A DNA stretch of 6,241 nucleotides from Campylobacteraceae bacterium (GCA_031282125.1 JAITEH010000174.1:1-6241); one strand, 5' to 3'; counted from the stretch's first letter, positions 1 to 4,436 are shown. Notes: generated by a model from the letters alone, not told the origin. Program-made: numbers and translations.

Positions 1-840
1 GATACCAAAAACGAAACGGTCAAACAGAGCGTTTTAAGGATTAAAGAAGCCGCCAAAAACGGAGCGAAACTTATCGTATTGTCCGAACTTCATCAAGACA
101 GATATTTTTGCATCAACGAAAACACCGATAATTTTGCGCTTGCGGAAAGCTTTCATGAGGATGTCAGATTTTGGAGCAGCGTCGCAAAAGAAAACGGCGT
201 AGTTTTGGTAACTTCGCTGTTTGAGAAGCGCGCTGAAGGGTTGTATCACAACACTGCTGTGATTTTTGAAAGTAACGGAGAGATAGCTGGCAGATACCGC
301 AAAATGCACATCCCCGATGACCCGGGATTTTACGAGAAATTTTACTTTACTCCGGGCGATTTGGGATTTAACCCCATAAAAACAAGCGTCGGCAATATCG
401 GACTTTTGGTCTGCTGGGATCAATGGTATCCCGAAGCGGCAAGGCTTATGGCGTTAAAAGGGGCGGATTTTTTGGTGTATCCTACGGCTATCGGATGGTT
501 TGACGAAGATGAAGCGGATGAGAAAAAACGACAACTTGAGGCATGGATCACCATACAACGCTCTCACGCGATAGCAAACGGCTTACCCGTAATATCCGCA
601 AACAGAGTCGGCAAAGAGTCGGACGATAAAGGCGTGATAGATGGCATCAGATTTTGGGGAAATTCGTTTGCGGCAGGCGCGCAGGGCGAATTTTTGGCTC
701 ATGCAGACGAAAAAGAGGAGTGCATACTCTATTTTGACTTGAATACCAAAAAAAGCGGCGAAGCAAGACGAATCTGGCCGTTTTTAAGAGACAGACGCAT
801 AGACGCATACGAAGGACTTGATAAGAGGTTTATTGATTGA
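1..840 (+). CDS. aguB: N-carbamoylputrescine amidase, 5'-truncated by window edge
   Basis: This is a cytoplasmic nitrilase-superfamily enzyme that hydrolyses N-carbamoylputrescine to putrescine, CO2 and ammonia in the agmatine route of polyamine synthesis. Frame 1 is open from base 1 to the TGA at 838-840, giving 279 visible residues. Family members are about 290 long, so only some 10-15 N-terminal residues are missing. The Glu-Lys-Cys triad is visible: Glu29 (bases 85-87, in LSELHQ, where PELH is more usual), Lys101 (301-303, in YRKMHIPDD) and Cys138 (412-414, in LVCWDQWYPE). HQDRYFC and PDDPGFYEKFYF are typical of the AguB subgroup rather than of general nitrilases. A TTG at 79 is internal, because clearly homologous sequence (EAAKNGAKLIVL) lies before it. 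The partner agmatine deiminase gene is not in the window. No other gene follows on this strand for 374 bases. The family call is firm and the exact substrate is inferred from family resemblance. Confidence 0.92.
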   Translation, partial: DTKNETVKQSVLRIKEAAKNGAKLIVLSELHQDRYFCINENTDNFALAESFHEDVRFWSSVAKENGVVLVTSLFEKRAEGLYHNTAVIFESNGEIAGRYRKMHIPDDPGFYEKFYFTPGDLGFNPIKTSVGNIGLLVCWDQWYPEAARLMALKGADFLVYPTAIGWFDEDEADEKKRQLEAWITIQRSHAIANGLPVISANRVGKESDDKGVIDGIRFWGNSFAAGAQGEFLAHADEKEECILYFDLNTKKSGEARRIWPFLRDRRIDAYEGLDKRFID

Positions 841-882
841 ATTTGCACAACCACTATGCTTCTCTTAAAGTCATTGCTTATT

Positions 883-944
883 CCGTTGTCTAAAATATGA
901 ATTATTTTCTGCAAGACAAAAATAAAGCTATATTTTAGAGACGG
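883..944. repeat. Long imperfect inverted repeat downstream of aguB
   Basis: Arm 883-898 (CCGTTGTCTAAAATAT) pairs with 930-944 (ATATTTTAGAGACGG), interrupted only by a small asymmetric bulge. Inside it, TTATTTT at 902-908 pairs with AAAATAA at 919-925 around a 10-nt loop, so the 62 bases can fold into one extended hairpin. It begins 42 bases after the aguB stop. It has no real U-tract after it (CTTATTAAAAAATAAAT), so it is a poor classical terminator. It may be a 3'-end stabilising hairpin, a weak terminator or a remnant of a small palindromic element. Confidence 0.55.
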
Positions 945-1064
945 CTTATTAAAAAATAAATAACCAAAATTTATAAAAATCTTTTTAGACTTTCATAATA
1001 AACTTTTTTAACAAACTATTTCTTAAAAAATTAATGTTTTATATATATTTTACCTATGCTTTTG

Positions 1065-1070
1065 TATAAT
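1065..1070 (+). promoter_or_regulatory. Candidate -10 box for the lipoprotein gene
   Basis: A perfect TATAAT preceded by T-rich DNA (TGCTTTTG) lies 144 bases before the lipoprotein start. No good -35 box sits 17 bases upstream (TATATA), but weak -35 boxes are usual for Campylobacterota sigma-70 promoters. Transcription from here would give an untranslated leader of roughly 135 nt that includes the Shine-Dalgarno-like site and the palindrome downstream. A TATAAT can occur by chance in DNA this AT-rich. Confidence 0.4.
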
Positions 1071-1090
1071 TTGCCATTTAAAATTTTTTT

Positions 1091-1098
1091 AGGAGGTG
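1091..1098 (+). promoter_or_regulatory. Orphan strong Shine-Dalgarno sequence
   Basis: AGGAGGTG is a near-perfect complement of the 16S rRNA 3' end, yet no ATG, GTG or TTG that opens a useful frame stands at normal spacing. GTG at 1096 meets TAA after two codons. A frame entered at GTA 1100-1102 stays open for about 34 codons up to just before the lipoprotein ribosome site, but its first recognised start (TTG at 1115) is too far from the motif. It may be a leader-peptide relic, an anti-SD regulatory element or chance. Confidence 0.3.
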
Positions 1099-1113
1099 GG
1101 TATTTAAAGAATC

Positions 1114-1138
1114 TTTGCAAATACATATTTTGCAAATA
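1114..1138 (+). repeat. Two direct copies of TTTGCAAATA
   Basis: The 10-mer occurs at 1114-1123 and 1129-1138, 15 bases start to start. Each has the palindromic core TTTGCAAA or close to it, and ATATTT-TGC-AAATAT (1125-1139) is itself an inverted repeat. They lie in the upstream region of the lipoprotein gene next to the 18-bp palindrome and could be regulator sites. Confidence 0.4.
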
Positions 1139-1158
1139 TATCTAAAGTTAGATATTAA
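1130..1158 (+). promoter_or_regulatory. Alternative promoter of the lipoprotein gene
   Basis: TTGCAA (1130-1135, 4 of 6 to the -35 consensus) and TATTAA (1153-1158, -10-like) are exactly 17 bases apart, 57 bases before the lipoprotein ATG. If this is the real promoter, the 18-bp palindrome fills its spacer, as would suit a repressor or MerR-like site. Both hexamers are weak matches, so this is an alternative to the TATAAT at 1065-1070. Confidence 0.25.
1138..1155. promoter_or_regulatory. 18-bp perfect palindrome, operator candidate
   Basis: ATATCTAA at 1138-1145 is the exact reverse complement of TTAGATAT at 1148-1155, separated by AG. A two-base loop is too tight for an RNA hairpin of this arm length, so a binding site for a dimeric regulator is the more natural reading. 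It lies 60 bases before the lipoprotein start. No regulator gene is nearby to assign it to. Confidence 0.4.
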
Positions 1159-1183
1159 TGGCTGTTTTCCAAAAAGATGGATT
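1158..1183 (+). repeat. 26-bp dispersed repeat, copy 1
   Basis: This stretch matches 3910-3935 at 22 of 26 positions, with the last 14 bases (CAAAAAGATGGATT) identical. The core AAGATGGATT also abuts the palindromic repeats near 4211 and 4377, so it looks like the edge of a dispersed repeat family sitting in the leader of the lipoprotein gene. Confidence 0.45.
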
Positions 1184-1202
1184 CGTTTTTTAAATTTTAT
1201 TT

Positions 1203-1208
1203 AAAAGG
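1203..1208 (+). promoter_or_regulatory. Ribosome binding site of the lipoprotein gene
   Basis: AAAAGG with a 6-base spacer (TTAATT) before the ATG at 1215. It is weaker than the orphan AGGAGGTG upstream, but correctly placed, and it fixes the start of a protein with a complete lipoprotein signal. Confidence 0.6.
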
Positions 1209-1214
1209 TTAATT

Positions 1215-2099
1215 ATGAAAAAAATACTTAAATTGTTTACTTTGGTTTTGTTGGCTTGCTTTTTGGTTGGCTGCGGTGGCGGAGGAGGAGACAGCGGCAG
1301 CGCCAATGATGCTCCAGGTAAGATGCCGGGTCTTGGAATAACTGCAGGTAGTGTTGAAGGAGAGGTTTTTCGATTTCCTGATGGCGTAACAGTTGAAGGG
1401 AATGTTTCAGGAGAAGCGGCTGTTTATACTTATGACCCAAGTTTTAACATCAAGACCAATATTCTAGAAGGAAAAGGAATAGGTACGCCAAATTTTGATA
1501 TTGCAGGTACGCCGAATTTTGATATTATTGATGTGCGTGACGGAGATTATGATGTTATAAGAGGAAGCGGTGGCATATATGTCCTAGTAACATTTAATTT
1601 AAGGAATGCAAATAACGTCAATACAACAGTTATTTTCCCTGCAGGATTTTTAGCAGTATCTACAGGAGGTCAATCCCAACATGGACTTTTATTAAAAGAG
1701 ACTTCGGTTGAAATTCCGGCTAATAAAAAAATAAAATTAGCTCTTGCTTTATATTGTGCAAATCTTGGCATTCCAGGTTCAGCAGGTTATAAATATGACA
1801 GTACTTTTAAAGTATTGACTTATCAGACGCTTCAGGAGTTATTTGACTTGGTTGCAAATAAAAAGATAAATATTGAGGAGTATGAGAAAGATGGTGAGAG
1901 CTTTTTTGACATCATAATTAAGTTTATTTACAATTGGCTAAATATTGAGTATAAAGAGGATAATAGCGAAAGCAATGCATACATATCAATAGTTGAACGA
2001 TTAAATCAGGCAATCTGGCATATTGTAAACTATGACTATGGTAATGGCTTGACAGATGATGATAGAGCATATATAGCAAATTTGCCAAATAGCAACTAA
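1215..2099 (+). CDS. Lipoprotein of unknown function
   Basis: The 294-residue product starts with a textbook type II signal peptide: MKKILK, a hydrophobic stretch (LFTLVLLACFL) and the lipobox LVGC with Cys20. It is therefore expected to be lipidated and membrane-anchored. Cys20 is followed by five glycines and a Ser/Gly/Asp-rich linker to about residue 45, a flexible tether with no Asp at +2 that would argue for inner-membrane retention; outer-membrane or surface placement is an inference. Residues ~46-110 are strand-like and hold a perfect GTPNFDI duplication. Residues ~115-190 carry beta-type segments (GGIYVLVTFNL, TTVIFPAGFLAV) and a second cysteine in ALALYCANLG. The C-terminal third is acidic and helical, ending in GNGLTDDDRAYIANLP. 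I do not recognise a named family. The composition recalls extracellular adhesin or thioester-like domains of surface proteins, but no thioester signature was identified. It appears monocistronic. Confidence 0.87.
   Translation: MKKILKLFTLVLLACFLVGCGGGGGDSGSANDAPGKMPGLGITAGSVEGEVFRFPDGVTVEGNVSGEAAVYTYDPSFNIKTNILEGKGIGTPNFDIAGTPNFDIIDVRDGDYDVIRGSGGIYVLVTFNLRNANNVNTTVIFPAGFLAVSTGGQSQHGLLLKETSVEIPANKKIKLALALYCANLGIPGSAGYKYDSTFKVLTYQTLQELFDLVANKKINIEEYEKDGESFFDIIIKFIYNWLNIEYKEDNSESNAYISIVERLNQAIWHIVNYDYGNGLTDDDRAYIANLPNSN
1482..1529 (+). repeat. 24-bp tandem duplication inside the lipoprotein gene
   Basis: Units 1482-1505 and 1506-1529 share their first 21 bases with one synonymous difference (GGTACGCCA versus GGTACGCCG), each encoding GTPNFDI (residues 90-96 and 98-104). 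The single silent change and exact phase indicate a recent in-frame duplication, probably by replication slippage, which could make this surface segment variable in length between strains. Confidence 0.75.
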
Positions 2100-2109
2100 A
2101 ATCAATCTT

Positions 2110-2145
2110 ATGTGTATCTGCCTGTGAGCAGATACACATTTTATT
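2110..2145 (+). terminator. Rho-independent terminator of the lipoprotein gene
   Basis: TGTGTATCTGC (2111-2121) pairs perfectly with GCAGATACACA (2128-2138) around the 6-nt loop CTGTGA. One further A-T pair (2110/2139) closes it, and it runs into TTTTATT at 2139-2145. It begins 11 bases after the stop codon. In the opposite direction the hairpin is followed by only a weak T-run, so it mainly serves the + strand, although it also lies downstream of the convergent operon. Confidence 0.85.
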
Positions 2146-2202
2146 AAAGTCTTATGGTAATTTAAGGAATATTCAACAAAATCTTTTTATTTTTTATCTT
2201 CT

Positions 2203-2276
2203 GGATTGCTTAATCGCAAGCGACTCGCAATGACACAGAGAGAGTGGATTACCACGCTTCACTTACAATGGCAGAA
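2203..2276. repeat. Pair of diverged REP-like units
   Basis: Unit one (2203-2232) reads GGATTGCTT...CGCAATGAC, with ATTGC at 2205-2209 facing GCAAT at 2227-2231 and an inner TCGC-AA-GCGA hairpin at 2214-2223. Unit two (2238-2276) starts GGATTACCACGCTTC and ends CAATGGCAGAATG, a decayed relative of the same pattern. Short palindromes of the GGATTGC...GCAATGAC type are common dispersed intergenic repeats in many bacteria. These lie in the spacer between the lipoprotein terminator and the convergent operon, which otherwise holds nothing I can identify. Confidence 0.55.
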
Positions 2277-2346
2277 TGTATTGATTCTTATCTTGTCTCC
2301 CATGAAAACAGAAATCCAATTTAAAGTTGTAAAAAACAAGTTGTCC

Positions 2347-3306
2347 TTAATGCATCTTATTTCTTCTAACATCTTGTTCATTACTACTGTTCTCATGATT
2401 GGTTATATTATTATCTTTCTCTTTATTGTAGATATTGTCTGTTTTGTTGTCTTTGTTATGAATATCTGTAGTTTTATCTTTTATAAGTTCTGTTAATTCT
2501 TGTATTGTGTTATTATTTCTTTCTCTTATTACGTTATAGGCTTTTATCATTTCAGCAATATCCTTATCATATTGATTATATATCTCTGCGATTGAAAGAT
2601 TCTTATCAATTTTGGATTCTTTATTATATATGTCTGTAGTTTTATCTTTCAAAGCATTAAGTGTTTTTAATATTTGAGATGAGCTTTCGGATAGGAGTTC
2701 AATTTGTTTTGGAGTTATTGCTTGATTAGGGATAACATTGAGAGTTTTTTTGAATTCATCTATTGGTATATTATTGATGTGAGTTATACTCTTATTCTTC
2801 ATTAATTCTTGAAATTCTATACTTCCGAATATCTTCTTTGGGTCTGCATCTTTACCTATAAGGATTATTACTCTGCCTTTTGTTTCTTGAACGAAACGCT
2901 TGGATGCTTGGGACCAAAATCCTAATTTATCTTTTGATGGGTCTGTATTGTAGAGTTTTGAGTTGTATTCGGAGAGAAGATCGGGAGGGACCGTGCCTTT
3001 TCTTAACTCATTCAAATCTATACCTACAGTTTCGGCTAAAGTTTCTTGAAATTTTCTATCACCAAGAAACTTTCCAATCTCTGTATCGCTTATAATCCTA
3101 GCATCTGGATTTTTATCAGCGATATCTGCAGCAATATCACCTATCCTTTGCCCATCTATATTTCCACTGAAAAGAATTGTTATCGAACCTGAAGCATCTG
3201 CACTTAGATTTTTAGATAACTCTTCTAATCTTTGAAGTTTTAATTCATTTGAGAGATTTTGAAATTCTGAACTATCTAATTCTAATAATGCTTCATGAGA
3301 TGTCAT
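2347..3306 (-). CDS. Putative CD38-like ADP-ribosyl cyclase / NAD glycohydrolase, toxin candidate
   Basis: This is a 319-residue protein with no signal peptide, membrane span or cysteine. Residues ~42-185 show a motif series in the order and spacing of the CD38/ADP-ribosyl cyclase family: ITILFSGNI (43-50; CD38 has LLWSRI), DTEIGKFL (74-81; CD38 DTLLGYL), FWSQASKRF (130-138; CD38 FWKTVSRRF, so Trp131 = Trp189 and Ser135 = Ser193) and IFGSIE (159-164; CD38 TFGSVE, so Glu164 = catalytic Glu226). CD38 Trp125 is replaced by Phe46. The inferred activity is cleavage or cyclisation of NAD(P)+. The human residue numbers come from memory. Residues ~195-319 are a hydrophilic Asn/Lys/Asp-rich, probably helical tail, with KDKTTDI(Y/H)NK repeated at 220-229 and 276-285. 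ATG 3306 overlaps the preceding stop as ATGA and has GGAGAAG 4 bases upstream (3311-3317), so the two genes are translationally coupled. A toxin role is inferred from the pairing; a delivery route is not visible. The gene is about 30% GC, below dnaK. Confidence 0.72.
   Translation of the reverse strand: MTSHEALLELDSSEFQNLSNELKLQRLEELSKNLSADASGSITILFSGNIDGQRIGDIAADIADKNPDARIISDTEIGKFLGDRKFQETLAETVGIDLNELRKGTVPPDLLSEYNSKLYNTDPSKDKLGFWSQASKRFVQETKGRVIILIGKDADPKKIFGSIEFQELMKNKSITHINNIPIDEFKKTLNVIPNQAITPKQIELLSESSSQILKTLNALKDKTTDIYNKESKIDKNLSIAEIYNQYDKDIAEMIKAYNVIRERNNNTIQELTELIKDKTTDIHNKDNKTDNIYNKEKDNNITNHENSSNEQDVRRNKMH
2452..2649 (-). repeat. Internal 30-bp direct repeat in the toxin-candidate gene
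   Basis: Bases 2452-2481 and 2620-2649 match at 26 of 30 positions in the same reading frame and encode KDKTTDIHNK and KDKTTDIYNK. A partial third echo (NIYNKEK) lies at residues 291-297. The repeats are 168 bases apart, consistent with an in-frame duplication that lengthened the Asn/Lys-rich tail. Confidence 0.65.
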
Positions 3307-3755
3307 GATACTTCTCCGTTGTATTCTAAGTCGACTTTACAAGTAGAGTTATCGTTTATATGTATGCCTATTCCCACTTGAGAAACTTCTAAAGCTTCTC
3401 TAAAGTCTTTAAGTATCTCTTTCGTGTATTGTTGAATATTTTTTGGTATCTCAATCTTTAAAACTTTTATATAGCAATAATATATTCCATTATTTTTAGA
3501 TGGCGGTATCTTATCAATAGTTTTAGTCTCTATAGGGACAAAACTGCCTTTCCAGTAAAAGTCCCAATAAGTGCGTATTTCTGCTCCGAAATCTTCTTTG
3601 TCTCCAGAAAAATGATATTCTCTAAGCCAAATATCTCTGTCTCTATCTATAGCCCATTGGTAATTAGGGGTGCCGTACGATAGCCTCTTATTAATTTTCT
3701 CCAAATTATACTTCTCAAAATCTTCTTTAGATATCTTTTCATTCACATAAGCCAT
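3303..3755 (-). CDS. Small conserved-looking protein, candidate immunity/partner of the CD38-like protein
   Basis: This 150-residue soluble protein has no signal or membrane segment and is first in a two-gene operon; its TGA overlaps the next ATG (ATGA, 3303-3306). The start at 3755 has AAGGA with a 6-base spacer. Visible features are the N-terminal MAYVNEKISKEDFEKYNLEKI, a WAIDRDRDIWLR block (34-45), an aromatic patch TYWDFYWKGSF (62-72), and a helix TKEILKDFREALE (111-123) after a strand IYYCYIKVLKIEI (91-103). I recall small proteins with the same YVNE, DRxRDIxLR and FYWKG pattern in many proteobacteria, without an established function, and cannot name the family. Coupling to an NAD-consuming candidate toxin makes an immunity protein the leading inference; a chaperone or accessory subunit is the alternative. 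It is AT-rich like its partner. Confidence 0.8.
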   Translation of the reverse strand: MAYVNEKISKEDFEKYNLEKINKRLSYGTPNYQWAIDRDRDIWLREYHFSGDKEDFGAEIRTYWDFYWKGSFVPIETKTIDKIPPSKNNGIYYCYIKVLKIEIPKNIQQYTKEILKDFREALEVSQVGIGIHINDNSTCKVDLEYNGEVS

Positions 3756-3784
3756 TATTATTCCTTGTCAGAGTTTGAAATTAA

Positions 3785-3811
3785 AAATTTTATGATTATA
3801 CTATAAAATTT
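3785..3811 (-). promoter_or_regulatory. Promoter with -10 box inside an inverted repeat, for the two-gene operon
   Basis: On the minus strand a perfect TATAAT (3800-3795) lies 39 bases before the start codon at 3755; no convincing -35 is seen (AATATA at 17 bases). The box sits in the 9-base centre of a perfect 9-bp inverted repeat: AAATTTTAT at 3785-3793 and ATAAAATTT at 3803-3811. Such a site would suit a repressor blocking the -10 region. In DNA this AT-rich a repeat of this size could be chance; its position is the argument. Confidence 0.45.
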
Positions 3812-3821
3812 ATTGTTTATA

Positions 3822-4080
3822 TTATTGGTTTTTGTTTTTTATCTGTTTTTGAATAAAATAAATAATATGAATTTGATAGTAGAGTTTGTTATCGTTGAAA
3901 TCTTTGATGATGGTTCTTGTTCAAAAAGATGGATTATTAGTATAATCGTCAAAATTTATTCCAACTGTTTCACAAGGAGCTTTTAAACTTTTTAGAATTT
4001 AGAAATTCTGCTGCAATTTTACTGAATATTCGTTACTTGGTGGTGTAAAAATTAAATTATACTTTTTCTGCTTCTTGCAG
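3822..4080 (-). pseudogene. Possible remnant of a protein-coding gene
   Basis: One minus-strand frame from about 4080 to the TAA at 3822-3824 reads like protein, broken by two stops: TAA at 3999-4001 and TGA at 3921-3923. Readable pieces include YNLIFTPPSNEYSVKLQQNF, LKAPCETVGINFDDYTNNPS and TRTIIKDFNDNKLYYQIH. The stop-free runs (over 20, 25 and 32 codons) are longer than expected in AT-rich noncoding DNA, and Pro, Cys, Gly and Asp residues are not what random AT-rich DNA mostly gives. It lies on the same strand as the following operon, so it could be a decayed upstream member. No family is recognised and no start codon is identifiable. Confidence 0.33.
3910..3935 (+). repeat. 26-bp dispersed repeat, copy 2
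   Basis: This is the partner of 1158-1183 (22 of 26 identical, last 14 bases exact). In the minus-strand remnant frame its CAAAAAG end creates the TGA stop at 3921-3923, so repeat insertion or conversion may be linked to the loss of that frame. Confidence 0.45.
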
Positions 4081-4082
4081 AT

Positions 4083-4222
4083 ATTGCAATTAACGAATTA
4101 ACGAAGCAATCTATCTTCTTGTTATTCCTGTGACCTGAACGACAAGTTGCCGAAGGAAACGCAATTGGGGTCTCCAAAACGGTTTATCCGTTTTGGGGTA
4201 AGAATGCGAGAATCCATCTTTT
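4083..4222. repeat. Mosaic of REP-like palindromic repeats
   Basis: Read on the minus strand from 4222, this block strings together AAAAGATGGATTCTCGCATT, a 9-bp hairpin (4174-4196), a segment with CCTTCGGCAACTTGTCG, and AAGATAGATTGCTTCG...TTGCAAT (4117-4083). The last part resembles the GGATTGC...GCAATGAC unit at 2203-2232, with ATTGC (4083-4087) facing GCAAT (4106-4110). AATTAACG is doubled in tandem at 4089-4104. The block is far richer in GC than its surroundings and has no open frame. It looks like nested or adjoining short palindromic elements accumulated between genes. Confidence 0.5.
4174..4196. repeat. Perfect 9-bp hairpin within the repeat mosaic
   Basis: CCAAAACGG (4174-4182) and CCGTTTTGG (4188-4196) pair perfectly around TTTAT. 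There is no U-tract on either side, so a terminator is unlikely; it fits a palindromic repeat unit. Confidence 0.6.
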
Positions 4223-4369
4223 AGAACTATTGCATCACAGTCAATCTAAATAATATTGAACTTTATTTTTGGATTCCCGTAAAAATAAAAAAAGGACTAA
4301 AACTAAAATGTAATTGTAAGTGAAAAAACGTGTAAAATAATCAAGTTTCTCTAATTTTGATTATTTCAT

Positions 4370-4400
4370 AAGATGGATTCCCGCCTGCGCGGGAATGACG
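4370..4400. repeat. GC-rich palindromic repeat (dRS3-like pattern)
   Basis: ATTCCCGC (4377-4384) and GCGGGAAT (4389-4396) form a perfect 8-bp stem around CTGC, preceded by AAGATGG and followed by GACG. The core fits the 20-bp pattern ATTCCC-N8-GGGAAT known as dRS3 in Neisseria. Similar GGATTCCCGC...GCGGGAATGAC elements occur in many unrelated bacteria, so this shows a repeat type, not Neisserial ancestry. It lies just downstream of dnaK, 44 bases or more past the stop. Confidence 0.65.
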
Positions 4401-4407
4401 AAAGGTA

Positions 4408-4436
4408 GGGTTTATCCTCGCATGAGAGATAAACCC
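4408..4436 (-). terminator. Likely terminator hairpin of dnaK
   Basis: GGGTTTATC (4408-4416) pairs with GATAAACCC (4428-4436). The stem continues as CTC/GAG (4417-4419, 4424-4426) past one bulged A around the loop GCAT. It starts 8 bases after the dnaK stop on the minus strand. The following minus-strand sequence, TACCTTTCGTCATTCCC, has only a poor T-run, so termination may be partial or helped by the adjoining palindrome. Confidence 0.55.

Noticed and set aside
34..423. 129-codon minus-strand frame
   Set aside because: It lies opposite the amidase and has no protein-like features or ribosome site; shadow frame.
79..840. Start of the amidase at TTG 79
   Set aside because: Frame 1 is open upstream and encodes family-like sequence (EAAKNGAKLIVL); the true start is before base 1.
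2206..2496. 96-codon plus-strand frame ending in a hydrophobic stretch
   Set aside because: It starts in the REP-like repeat and runs antisense to the Asn/Lys-rich tail, whose codons read as Phe/Ile/Leu/Val on the other strand; the apparent membrane segment is an artefact.
3941..3946. TATAAT on the plus strand as an sRNA promoter
   Set aside because: No -35, no gene downstream on that strand and no U-tract terminator before dnaK; expected by chance in AT-rich DNA.
3867..3986. 39-codon plus-strand ORF (MNLIVEFVIVEIFDDG...)
   Set aside because: No ribosome site, overlaps the dispersed repeat, and the opposite frame reads more like protein.
3994..4009. Palindrome AGAATTT-AG-AAATTCT as an operator
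   Set aside because: It lies inside the possible gene remnant, far from any promoter, and 7-bp AT arms are likely by chance.
4083..4400. CRISPR array or attachment site
   Set aside because: The repeats differ in sequence and spacing, no regular spacers exist, and no cas or integrase gene is visible.
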